Shown here one piece after another: positions 1 through 6,957 of a DNA stretch of 15,406 nucleotides. The stretch is from Bacteroidota bacterium (GTDB lineage: Bacteria > Bacteroidota > Ignavibacteria > Palsa-1295). The notes beneath the pieces are model-generated. The model saw only the letters and a program-made list of their open reading frames with translations, made no database searches and had not been told where the DNA came from. The DNA lies in NCBI GenBank assembly GCA_025363505.1, contig JANYDV010000066.1, positions 1-15,406 of the forward strand. Direction: 5' to 3'. Position numbers and translations under genes: made by a program. Numbering within the stretch: position 1 is the first letter of the stretch; each line of letters opens with the position of its first letter.

Positions 1-1
1 C

Positions 2-823
2 CTCGGAGCCTATGGCTCAATTCTCGGTGCAGAGTATGTTGACGATGTGGTGATGATCGACCAAACGCCGATCGGCAGAACCCCACGTTCGAATCCCGCA
101 ACGTACGTAAATGCATTCGATCATATTCGCGAGGCATTTGCAAGAACAGTCTATGCAAAACAACGAAATTTGCAAGCAGGATATTTTTCGTTTAATGTAC
201 CCGGTGGTCGCTGTGAGACTTGTCAAGGCGAAGGGTATGTAAAAGTGGAGATGCAATTCCTTGCTGATATGTACTTGCTGTGTGAAACGTGCAATGGCTC
301 ACGCTACAAACAAGAAGCACTCGAAGCTACGATCAACGGTAAGAATATCGTTGATGTGTTGAATATGAATGTATCTGATGCACTCAATTTTTTTAGTGAA
401 TTTAAGCGTGTGGCTTCACGCTTGAAAAGTCTTGACGATGTCGGGCTTGGATATATTAAATTAGGACAACCTGCAAATACCCTTTCAGGTGGTGAGGCGC
501 AGCGTATTAAACTTGCCACTTACCTCACTGACCAGCATAAAGATAATACGCTCTTTATTTTTGATGAACCAACCACCGGCTTACATCTTGATGACATTGC
601 AAAATTGCTTACCGCTTTGAATGCACTGGTCGATGCCGGGAATACGGTCATGGTCATCGAACATAATCTTGAAGTGGTGAAGTGTGCTGATTGGGTGATT
701 GATATGGGTCCCGGTGCAGGCAGCGAAGGTGGCGAAGTGGTCGTTGCGGGCACTCCGGAACAAGTTGCCGATTCAAAAAAGTCGTTTACCGGCGCATACC
801 TCAAGCGTCTTCTCAATGCCTGA
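2..823 (+). CDS. uvrA: UvrA, excinuclease ABC subunit A (C-terminal 273 residues)
   Basis: UvrA is the damage-sensing ATPase of nucleotide excision repair; it scans DNA and loads UvrB. The reading frame is open from base 2, so the gene is cut by the window edge and only the second ATPase half is visible. Seen in order: the conserved stretch DQTPIGRTPRSNPATY (about 59-106), a zinc finger made of two CETC pairs (about 209-295), the ABC signature LSGGEAQR (482-505), the Walker B region FIFDEPTTGLH (about 550-585) and the switch histidine in VIEHN (about 652-670). The C-terminus ends about 40 residues after the H-loop, as in the family. The stop TGA at 821-823 lies inside the start of lpxB, an 8 bp overlap. 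UvrA is not otherwise linked to lipid A synthesis, so the coupling probably reflects genome compaction. The identification is essentially certain. Confidence 0.97.
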   Translation, partial: LGAYGSILGAEYVDDVVMIDQTPIGRTPRSNPATYVNAFDHIREAFARTVYAKQRNLQAGYFSFNVPGGRCETCQGEGYVKVEMQFLADMYLLCETCNGSRYKQEALEATINGKNIVDVLNMNVSDALNFFSEFKRVASRLKSLDDVGLGYIKLGQPANTLSGGEAQRIKLATYLTDQHKDNTLFIFDEPTTGLHLDDIAKLLTALNALVDAGNTVMVIEHNLEVVKCADWVIDMGPGAGSEGGEVVVAGTPEQVADSKKSFTGAYLKRLLNA

Positions 824-1985
824 GACTTCACATATTAAACGCAGAAAGATTCTTATCATAGCCGGCGAGCCTTCCGGCGACCGTCTTGCAGCGCGAGTGA
901 TGCAAGAAGGGAATATACTTGCCGCGTCTTTGGGTACCAATATAGAGTGGTACGGCATCGGGGGTGAACAATCAAAAGCCCAAGGACTACAGTGCCTGTA
1001 TACTACAAATGAAGTATCAGTGGTCGGTTTTCTTGAGGTTGCAAAACGCTATTTGTTTTTTAAAAGGGTATTTTCTGAGATGGTCGCCCTTCTCGATACT
1101 GTCGCCACAAGACCGGATGTTATCTTGCTCGTTGATTACCCCGGATTTAATATCCGCTTCGCCGCGGAAGCAAAAAAACGTAATATCAAAGTAATCTATT
1201 ATGTCAGCCCCCAAGTATGGGCATGGAAACCATCGCGGGTTAAGAAGATAGTCAATAGTGTCAGCTGTATGCTTGTGATATTTCCATTTGAGCAGGATAT
1301 TTATATCAAAGCGGGATTAGCAAATACTGAATTTGTCGGGCATCCGTTAATAGAAATCACCATTGAAGAGCAAACATTGTTCTCAAGCAGGGAGACATTT
1401 GCTTTGAAATATCATCTTGATCCTTCAAAGGAATGGCTGTTGGTATTTGCAGGAAGTCGCAATGAAGAAGTCAGCCGTCATCTCGCAATCATGACTGAGG
1501 CGGCAACCGCACTTTCTTCAGCAATCATGGTAGAGCCAATTGTTGTTGAGTCTGCAAATGTATCAGAAGAGTATTATCGATTACTTCCAAAGACTGTTGC
1601 ACGATTTCGAAATGCTGAAGATGTCCATCAGTTGATGTTCCATAGTCAACTGGGTATCCTCAAAAGCGGCACGACGACACTCGAAGCCGCGCTGCTTGGA
1701 TTGCCTGGTGTTATTTGTTATAAGACGAGTTTTCCCACATATTGGATGGCTCGAATGTTGCTAAAGCTGAACTATATCGGCTTGGCAAACATTGTGCTCG
1801 GCAAGATGCTTTACCCGGAAATATTGCAAAACGCTATGACAACGGAGCACATTATTCAGGAAATACTGACCATCAATAATAACCGAGCTGCCTTCACAGA
1901 ACAATTGATGAGTATTCGTTCGATGCTCCAAAGTGAAAATGCCTCACCTTCGAAAAAAGTAGCATACTATCTTCTTACCCAATGA
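816..1985 (+). CDS. lpxB: LpxB, lipid-A-disaccharide synthase
   Basis: LpxB is a family GT19 glycosyltransferase. It joins UDP-2,3-diacylglucosamine to lipid X to form the beta-1,6 disaccharide of lipid A at the inner face of the cytoplasmic membrane. From ATG 816 the product is 389 residues, close to the usual 380-390. Motifs seen: GEPSGD (17-22), DYPGFN (107-112), YYVSPQVWAW (128-137), FPFE (156-159), VGHPL (174-178), AGSR (212-215) and the sugar-nucleotide site SGTTTLE (284-290). The frame stays open upstream to 699, but that part lies inside uvrA, and LpxB homology starts just after MPETS, so I chose 816. It overlaps uvrA by 8 bp and the next gene by 4 bp (ATGA at 1982-1985). No Shine-Dalgarno is visible, so translation is probably by coupling. 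Confidence 0.96.
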   Translation: MPETSHIKRRKILIIAGEPSGDRLAARVMQEGNILAASLGTNIEWYGIGGEQSKAQGLQCLYTTNEVSVVGFLEVAKRYLFFKRVFSEMVALLDTVATRPDVILLVDYPGFNIRFAAEAKKRNIKVIYYVSPQVWAWKPSRVKKIVNSVSCMLVIFPFEQDIYIKAGLANTEFVGHPLIEITIEEQTLFSSRETFALKYHLDPSKEWLLVFAGSRNEEVSRHLAIMTEAATALSSAIMVEPIVVESANVSEEYYRLLPKTVARFRNAEDVHQLMFHSQLGILKSGTTTLEAALLGLPGVICYKTSFPTYWMARMLLKLNYIGLANIVLGKMLYPEILQNAMTTEHIIQEILTINNNRAAFTEQLMSIRSMLQSENASPSKKVAYYLLTQ

Positions 1986-2563
1986 TCGACCGCATACTTC
2001 CTAAAGGAATATCACTTCTCGTGCGCACATTGCGCATCACGATCGAAGGCGAACCGTTGCCGGAACGAGCCGTGGTTGCTTTTTGGCATTCTCGGATGAT
2101 TGCGGGGTGGTGGGTTTCGAGACAACATGCATTAGCAATGGTCTCGAAAAGTAATGATGGTGATACGCTGGCAAGTCTACTTTTAAAATGGGGTTATATA
2201 CTTGTTCGCGGCTCGTCAAACAAAGGTGGGCTTGAGGCACTGGGCGAGGCGATAGAATTAGTGAGTGATGGCAAAGCAAAACGGCTCATTATGACACCGG
2301 ATGGTTCGAGTGGACCTCGTGAAATATTTAAGCGTGGGATATTTATTGCATCTCTTGAGCTGGATTTGCCACTTTTTTTTCTTGAGATAACTTATAGTTC
2401 GAAGATTACCTTGAATAAAAGTTGGGATCGGTTTCAGATACCCTTACCATACTCGAAGGTGGTGATCAAGACGCATCGTCTGGACGTTAAAGATTTTACA
2501 AATGACCGACAAGAGCAAACGATGTTTCTTCAACGGCTTTCGAAACCCTTCGCAGAATGTTGA
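1982..2563 (+). CDS. DUF374 / lysophospholipid acyltransferase-like protein, candidate lipid A late acyltransferase (LpxJ type)
   Basis: This is a 193-residue protein of the DUF374 family, related to LPLAT acyltransferases. Seen: FWHSRM with His36, SNDG (57-60), RGSSNKGG (76-83), TPDGSSGP (105-112) and SWDRF (147-151). The FWH...(R/N)DG pair corresponds to the H-x-D type catalytic region of the family; here the usual RDG reads NDG, which keeps the Asp. No strong transmembrane helix is evident, so the protein is probably peripheral on the inner membrane. As I recall, the epsilonproteobacterial late acyltransferase LpxJ belongs to DUF374. The position between lpxB and lpxK, overlapping both (4 bp and 7 bp), therefore suggests it adds a secondary acyl chain to lipid A. 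That function is inference; acylation of another lipid is the alternative. At 193 residues it is slightly shorter than the 200-220 I expect. Confidence 0.85.
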   Translation: MIDRILPKGISLLVRTLRITIEGEPLPERAVVAFWHSRMIAGWWVSRQHALAMVSKSNDGDTLASLLLKWGYILVRGSSNKGGLEALGEAIELVSDGKAKRLIMTPDGSSGPREIFKRGIFIASLELDLPLFFLEITYSSKITLNKSWDRFQIPLPYSKVVIKTHRLDVKDFTNDRQEQTMFLQRLSKPFAEC

Positions 2564-3582
2564 TCGATTACATCAATCCGTATGCTTGGGCTATGCGTGT
2601 GCGAAGAGCGCTTTACCGGAGCGGGCATTTACGATCCTATCAAATTGATATTCCTGTTATTGCTATTGGTAATCTTTCAAGCGGCGGAACCGGCAAAACT
2701 CCGTTGACACTCCATCTGACTTGTCTCTTAGAAGAAAAATATCATAAAAAAGTAGGGATTATTCTGCGCGGGTATAAACGAGAAACAACCGGACAAATCG
2801 TTGTACAGTCCGCAGGGAAATTGCTGGCAACCTCAGCACAGAGCGGTGATGAAGCACAACTCTATGCAAAAGAATTTCCAAATACGATTGTTGTTTGTGA
2901 TGAAGATCGTGTACGAGGTGTACGAAAAGCGAAAGAACTCGGAGCCCAAGTAGCATTGCTTGACGATGCATACCAGCATCTGCGTATTAAAAGAGATTTA
3001 AATATTCTGTTGGTCAATGGACTCCAAGGCATTCCTGCTGTTATCCCTTTTTCAAAAGGCAGAGAGACTATCGCCGCGGCTTTGGATGCGAATGTCATTA
3101 TCATCACGAACGCAGAAAATGCGGATCCGGAATTTCGTAACACACTTATTGCTAAAACGTCGAAAACTGTATTATGCTCCAACATAGAAATCACCGGATT
3201 TGAAAATGTAATGATCCCTCATTCAGATGTTTCATTCCATTCACTCCATAACCAAACAGTGTTAGTATTGTCTGGGCTCGGCAGCCCGGAAGCATTTGAA
3301 TGTTCGGTGTTTCCTTTAGTCAGAGGGCTTGTATCGTATCGCCTCTCAGACCATACGCGTTACGACGCTGCGATGGTCACCGAAATTATTCGATTTGCAA
3401 AAAAGAACAACTGCAGCAGTATCATTACCACGACAAAAGATGCTATTAAATTGTGGGAAGTATTTCAGAATACAGAAGCCCTGGAAATCCCATTTTTGAT
3501 AGCCCATTCACAATTAGTGATGACCGAAGGCAATGATGAACTTCTTACTTTAATCGAAAACGTCCTGAATATAACGCAATGA
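2557..3582 (+). CDS. lpxK: LpxK, tetraacyldisaccharide 4'-kinase
   Basis: LpxK is a membrane-associated P-loop kinase that adds the 4'-phosphate to the lipid A disaccharide made by LpxB. The product is 341 residues, near the usual 320-350. Seen: Walker A GNLSSGGTGKTP (38-49), the RGYKR motif (71-75), SGDEA (96-100) and the family signature DDAYQHLRIKRD (136-147). The signature is commonly DDGFQH; the Ala at the third position is a mild variant. The N-terminus (MLIDYINPYAWAMRVRRALY) matches the usual amphipathic membrane-anchoring start. The ATG at 2557 lies upstream of the previous gene's stop (2561-2563), and the stop shares ATGA with the next start at 3579. Together with lpxB this makes the module a late lipid A pathway unit. 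Confidence 0.96.
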   Translation: MLIDYINPYAWAMRVRRALYRSGHLRSYQIDIPVIAIGNLSSGGTGKTPLTLHLTCLLEEKYHKKVGIILRGYKRETTGQIVVQSAGKLLATSAQSGDEAQLYAKEFPNTIVVCDEDRVRGVRKAKELGAQVALLDDAYQHLRIKRDLNILLVNGLQGIPAVIPFSKGRETIAAALDANVIIITNAENADPEFRNTLIAKTSKTVLCSNIEITGFENVMIPHSDVSFHSLHNQTVLVLSGLGSPEAFECSVFPLVRGLVSYRLSDHTRYDAAMVTEIIRFAKKNNCSSIITTTKDAIKLWEVFQNTEALEIPFLIAHSQLVMTEGNDELLTLIENVLNITQ

Positions 3583-4307
3583 ATATTACGATCGGACTGA
3601 GCTACGCCCCTCAAGAAAAAACAAACACCCATTATTATTCCGATGCACTGTTGCGCGCCGCCTCAGAGCAGGAAGTTGATCTCGAAATTATTGATCTCTA
3701 TACATCTCCGGAAAAGATCAATGATATTGATGGTATTGTCTTTACCGGAGGTGCGGATGTTGATCCGAGTCGATACGGGAAAGAATCGGAACGCGAGTTT
3801 TGTGAAGAGATCAATCCCGATCGTGACAAAGTCGAGTTTTCGTTTGCCGATACAGCAGATCAACGCAGACTACCGATTTTAGGAATTTGTCGAGGCTTAC
3901 AATTATTGAATGTCCATTATGGCGGGACGTTAATAGTTGACTTACCCAGAGCAGGGAAGCTGCCTCATACAAAGGTCGACGGTGTGGATCGCTATCACGG
4001 TGTACACATCGAAGCCGCTACACTATTAAAGAAAATCACCCGGCAATTAGATGCACCCGTTACCAGTGCGCACCATCAAGCGATTGACAAGATTGCTCCG
4101 GGTATGAAAGTCAGTGCTTACTCAACCGATGACCATGTGATTGAGGCGTTTGAATGGGAAGATCAACAAGAGAAGCCGTATTTGGTCGCGGTACAATGGC
4201 ATCCCGAACGGATGGATTTTGATGAGAGTCTCTCCGGGAATCTCTTTAAAAATTTTCTTTTTGAAGTGATAGCAAAAAAAATACTTGCCCAGAGGATGAC
4301 AGTATAG
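3579..4307 (+). CDS. Class I glutamine-amidotransferase-like hydrolase, peptidase C26 family (gamma-glutamyl-gamma-aminobutyrate hydrolase-like)
   Basis: This is a 242-residue cytoplasmic protein of the peptidase C26 / PuuD fold, which hydrolyses gamma-glutamyl amide bonds. Seen: FTGGADVDPSRYG (about 55-67, typical of C26), the nucleophile elbow LGICRG with Cys104, GGTLIVDLP (115-123), HGVHIE (140-145), SAHHQAID (163-170) and the catalytic pair in QWHPE (His208, Glu210). The full Cys-His-Glu triad is therefore present and the enzyme is probably active. The substrate cannot be read from the sequence; PuuD acts on gamma-glutamyl-GABA in putrescine breakdown, but no other polyamine gene is nearby. 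It is the last gene of the overlapping uvrA-lpx block (4 bp overlap with lpxK), which is not a usual neighbourhood. A short spacer with a candidate promoter follows. Confidence 0.88.
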   Translation: MNITIGLSYAPQEKTNTHYYSDALLRAASEQEVDLEIIDLYTSPEKINDIDGIVFTGGADVDPSRYGKESEREFCEEINPDRDKVEFSFADTADQRRLPILGICRGLQLLNVHYGGTLIVDLPRAGKLPHTKVDGVDRYHGVHIEAATLLKKITRQLDAPVTSAHHQAIDKIAPGMKVSAYSTDDHVIEAFEWEDQQEKPYLVAVQWHPERMDFDESLSGNLFKNFLFEVIAKKILAQRMTV

Positions 4308-4343
4308 AGGGCGAGAATTGCTCGCTGATGCTATGAAATATTG

Positions 4344-4351
4344 TAACTTTG
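4344..4351 (+). promoter_or_regulatory. Candidate Bacteroidota-type promoter (-7 box TAACTTTG)
   Basis: TAACTTTG fits the -7 consensus TAnnTTTG of Bacteroidota sigma factor promoters. A TTG at 4318-4320 lies 23 bases upstream, at the edge of the reported TTG-N17-23-TAnnTTTG spacing. It would give a leader of roughly 50 nt for the secreted Asp-box protein starting at 4409. No transcription data are available here. Confidence 0.45.
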
Positions 4352-4408
4352 TCTGCTACGGTGTGTTTATCGGAGTGTCTGTCGATAAGTTATTACATAA
4401 AAATCACT

Positions 4409-6538
4409 ATGAAACTACGTATTTTATTGTCCATTAGTCTTCTCTGTTGTTCATTCACCATTTGCCGAGCACAAAATTTTTGGGAGCAAACGGGCGGACC
4501 GGCGAGCAATGTCGGAATCGAAGCTTTTGGTGAAAGCAAAGATGGTTATGTTTACACCGCCACCAAAAATACTTTTTTTTGGTCGAACGACGATGGTGCG
4601 AAATGGACACCCTCTTCAAAAACGTTTAATGTCTCCAATACGGATGTCATCGCAACTGATAGTAGTGGCAATGTCTATTTTGCCGACGTCTCAAATGTCT
4701 TTGCGTCATCTGACCATGGTAATACTTGGAAGCCTATTGCTGATGCAATCGGCGCATCAACGTATTATGGGATTATTGTCAATAATAAAGATCACCTTTT
4801 GGTGGGTACATTTGATAAAGGTATTTATTCATCAACCGACTATGGTGCTTCTTGGAAACAAAGTACCAGCGGTCTTCCGGAGCTTCCGGGCATTGGCGGG
4901 CTATATGCAATATTCCGTATTATAGCACTTCATAACGGAACAATATTTGCGCTCACACAAGGTGGGGTTGTTCGTTCGACTGATGACGGTACGTCATGGG
5001 TTATCGTTGGTGATACCGTCTTCCCTACGGGGCTCGCAACCAGCCTTTCAGCGACATCAAGCGGTAAAATATTTATAGCAACCGCCGCCGGACTTTATGC
5101 GTCTGTTGATAATGGTGATACATGGAGTAGCCAAAAAAATAAGAACGGGTTAAATACGACAACGAGTCGTCTGGTTTCCGCCTCAGAATCCAATTCCGAA
5201 GTATTGATAAGTTCGGTGGATGGTTTATGGCTTTCGGAAGATGATGGACTAAGCTGGAAGAAAATTCGAGATGCGATTCCTGACAATGCTGTCGTTGCCA
5301 TTCTCAATAACAATGGCAAATATTTCGAAGGCACTGACCGGAGTGGTATTTATTTTTCAAAGAATAAAGGAATTTCATGGACATTCAGAAACAATGGTCT
5401 GTTGAAGTCCGCCGTTACAACAATGGCAGTTAGTAATGCCGGTTATCTTTTTGCACAAGCGGATGAAGATGTTTTTCGTAGCTCCAACTACGGAGAAACA
5501 TGGCATTCCGATGATACACTTACTACAAAGAAAGATATCAGGTCGCTCGCGGTTGCGCCAAACGGAACTGTCTTTGCCGCTGCATATAATTATGGTCTAC
5601 TGACCTCGCACGACAATGGGCAGACTTGGGAGACTATTTTAGGAATGATTGGTACCAATAAGACACAATTATCAACGCTTACTTCAACAGAATCTGGGAC
5701 AATATTTGCCGGCGGCGACAACGGTGTGGTCTATCGTAGTTTGAATAATGGCGTAAGTTGGAGCATCAAACGAAATGGTATCAGCCAATCTCCTATTAAA
5801 ATTCTTGTAGCTAAAAAGGGTGGCTCAGTTTTTGCTGTTAACGGGAATGGTGTTTTCCGGACAATAAATAATGGTGAAAGTTGGGATTCACTCCTCGGAA
5901 CACCTACAACAGTCTTATCGATGGCGACTGACTCAAGTGGGACAATATATCTTGGGCATTCTGGTGGTGTGGCATTGTCATCAGACAATGGGAACACGTT
6001 TACAAATATATCCACGATCACGAATGCTATTGGTATTACCGTTAATTCTGTCGGGACTGTTTATATATTAGGAAACAATGGTCTCTTCTCATCCGCTGAC
6101 CATGGTGCGAATTGGAAGCTGGTCGATGCAGGCTTGAATAATCTTGCCCCGATAAATCTCATTTGTGACCGGAGCAATCGACTTTATAGCGGGACACGAG
6201 CTGACGGCGTCTATAGAAGTATGCCCACCGCGCCAAGCGGGGTAATGCTATCCGAGCAATATACATCTAATGTATCTTTTGGCAATAATTACCCGAACCC
6301 GTTTCAATCATCAACAACCATTTCTTACAGCGTTGCAACGTCTTCGTGGGTACAAGTTGACATCCTTGACTTCACCGGTAGGGTTATTACAAATCTTGTG
6401 AAGACGTATTTGGTCGAAGGTGATTACAGCGTTCCTTTCGATGCACGTTCTCTCGGCTTGTCGAGCGGTATCTATCTTTGCAGGTTACAGAGCAACGGTG
6501 CAAGCGTTATAAAAACAATTTCTTATCAAAGAAACTAA
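4409..6538 (+). CDS. Secreted Asp-box (BNR/sialidase-like) repeat protein with T9SS type A sorting domain
   Basis: From ATG 4409 the product is 709 residues and begins with a signal peptide (MKLRILLSISLLCCSFTICR, likely cut before AQN). I count 13 copies of the Asp-box motif S-x-D-x-G-x-x-W or close variants, spaced about 40 residues apart from residue 59 to about 569, such as SNDDGAKW, SSDHGNTW, STDYGASW and SADHGANW. Such repeats mark one blade each of beta-propellers, as in sialidase/VPS10-type folds. The last 85 or so residues (NNYPNPF, then VQVDILDFTGR, GIYLCRL) form a T9SS type A C-terminal sorting domain, so the protein should cross the outer membrane by T9SS and be surface-anchored or released. 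No glycosidase catalytic residues are obvious, so a binding or structural role is as likely as an enzyme. The frame is open to an ATG at 4349, but only the 4409 start gives an N-terminal signal peptide. Confidence 0.9.
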   Translation: MKLRILLSISLLCCSFTICRAQNFWEQTGGPASNVGIEAFGESKDGYVYTATKNTFFWSNDDGAKWTPSSKTFNVSNTDVIATDSSGNVYFADVSNVFASSDHGNTWKPIADAIGASTYYGIIVNNKDHLLVGTFDKGIYSSTDYGASWKQSTSGLPELPGIGGLYAIFRIIALHNGTIFALTQGGVVRSTDDGTSWVIVGDTVFPTGLATSLSATSSGKIFIATAAGLYASVDNGDTWSSQKNKNGLNTTTSRLVSASESNSEVLISSVDGLWLSEDDGLSWKKIRDAIPDNAVVAILNNNGKYFEGTDRSGIYFSKNKGISWTFRNNGLLKSAVTTMAVSNAGYLFAQADEDVFRSSNYGETWHSDDTLTTKKDIRSLAVAPNGTVFAAAYNYGLLTSHDNGQTWETILGMIGTNKTQLSTLTSTESGTIFAGGDNGVVYRSLNNGVSWSIKRNGISQSPIKILVAKKGGSVFAVNGNGVFRTINNGESWDSLLGTPTTVLSMATDSSGTIYLGHSGGVALSSDNGNTFTNISTITNAIGITVNSVGTVYILGNNGLFSSADHGANWKLVDAGLNNLAPINLICDRSNRLYSGTRADGVYRSMPTAPSGVMLSEQYTSNVSFGNNYPNPFQSSTTISYSVATSSWVQVDILDFTGRVITNLVKTYLVEGDYSVPFDARSLGLSSGIYLCRLQSNGASVIKTISYQRN
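4583..6115 (+). repeat. Thirteen coding Asp-box repeats
   Basis: The 13 S-x-D-x-G-x-x-W type motifs repeat about every 120-130 bp in frame. DNA identity between copies is low apart from the motif, so this is a protein-level repeat (beta-propeller blades), not a recent tandem duplication. Some copies are degenerate: SKNKGISW, SSNYGETW, SLNNGVSW and TINNGESW lose the Asp, and SSDNGNTF loses the Trp. Confidence 0.85.
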
Positions 6539-6548
6539 TACTGTACCT

Positions 6549-6585
6549 AAAAAAAAGGCGCCCCATCCTTACAGATGACGCGCCT
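6549..6585 (-). terminator. Rho-independent terminator for the H1-like gene
   Basis: Read on the minus strand, AGGCGC pairs with GCGCCT (6580-6585 with 6556-6561), a GT/GG internal mismatch follows, then an inner CATC/GATG stem around a TGTAAG loop. The hairpin runs directly into eight T residues (6549-6556). It lies 28 bp downstream of the H1-like stop. It is also the only hairpin between this gene and the convergent Asp-box gene, but the plus-strand side has no T tract. Confidence 0.85.
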
Positions 6586-6612
6586 GATACTTCAAAACGT
6601 TTTTACTAATCC

Positions 6613-6804
6613 TTATGCAGTGGGGGTCGTGCCTTCGTTCTTCATTGTCTGAACTTCAAGACGGATTTCCTGCGCTTTTTTCTTCAGGTCGTTCATCGCC
6701 TTACGGACACGAACACCAGCAGATTTATTGCCTTTTACGTAAAACTTGTCAAAATCAGCTTCATATTCAGCGAGGAGCTGTTGTAATTCGTTAAATCTTT
6801 CCAT
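6613..6804 (-). CDS. Small histone H1-like (Hc1 family) DNA-binding protein
   Basis: This 63-residue protein (MERFNELQQLL...) has the pattern of the Bacteroidota 'histone H1 / Hc1-like' proteins: an acidic first helix (EYEADFDKFYVKGN), the conserved core KGNKSAGVRVRKAMNDLKKKA, and EIRLEVQTMKNE near the end. The family is taken to be nucleoid-associated, and the core is basic enough to bind DNA. The start is supported by an AGGAG 8 bases upstream of ATG 6804, the only clear Shine-Dalgarno I see in the window. The gene also has its own strong terminator. Both suggest a separate, abundant transcript. It lies beside a larger protein with an H1-like lysine-rich tail (6948-7775), which may or may not be meaningful. 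DNA binding is inferred from the family. Confidence 0.85.
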   Translation of the reverse strand: MERFNELQQLLAEYEADFDKFYVKGNKSAGVRVRKAMNDLKKKAQEIRLEVQTMKNEGTTPTA

Positions 6805-6947
6805 TTGATCTACTCCTAAGATATTTAATTAAAATGGTACCAAGTATTAAAAATAGCGGGAAATCATGATGGTGCACATATTCCCGAAGACTAAAATACA
6901 GCTTTTTTCTGCCCTTCTGTCATTTTTTGGGTTCTGAAGCGATTTCA
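6805..6947. other. Intergenic spacer upstream of the H1-like gene
   Basis: This 143 bp AT-rich stretch must hold the promoter of the H1-like gene on the minus strand. The best -7-like string I see is TATTTTTA (6848-6855, minus), one base from TAnnTTTG and without a TTG at the right distance, so I do not call a promoter. Two 8 bp palindromes, ATCATGAT (6863-6870) and TGGTACCA near 6835, are too short to name as operators. Confidence 0.4.
6813..6817 (-). promoter_or_regulatory. Shine-Dalgarno site of the H1-like gene
   Basis: AGGAG on the minus strand lies 8 bases before ATG 6804. The other genes I checked lack a clear SD, as is common in Bacteroidota, so this one stands out and fits high expression. 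Confidence 0.65.
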
Positions 6948-6957
6948 TTATCGCTTC
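6936..6957 (+). terminator. Hairpin over the stop codon of the lysine-tail gene (weak terminator candidate)
   Basis: GAAGCGAT (6936-6943) pairs perfectly with ATCGCTTC (6950-6957) around a 6-base loop. A run of five T follows only on the plus strand, so as an intrinsic terminator it would act on plus-strand (antisense) transcripts. For the minus-strand gene it is a stop-codon hairpin without a U tract, and it may only protect or end the mRNA weakly. Confidence 0.3.

Noticed and set aside
86..99. GTTCGAATCCCGC, like a tRNA T-arm
   Set aside because: It lies in conserved uvrA coding sequence and no acceptor or anticodon arm can be built around it.
699..815. Upstream extension of the lpxB frame inside uvrA
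   Set aside because: Family similarity begins after ATG 816; the 39 upstream codons overlap conserved uvrA and match nothing expected for LpxB.
4311..4325. Small hairpin GCGAG-AATTG-CTCGC before the Asp-box gene, as a terminator
   Set aside because: Only a 5 bp stem and no T tract follows; it overlaps the candidate promoter.
4349..4408. Upstream ATG for the Asp-box protein
   Set aside because: It would put 20 residues before the signal peptide and lies within the candidate -7 box; ATG 4409 is better.
4583..6115. Repetitive stretch as a CRISPR or satellite array
   Set aside because: The period is in-frame Asp-box protein motifs with low DNA identity, not near-identical DNA repeats.
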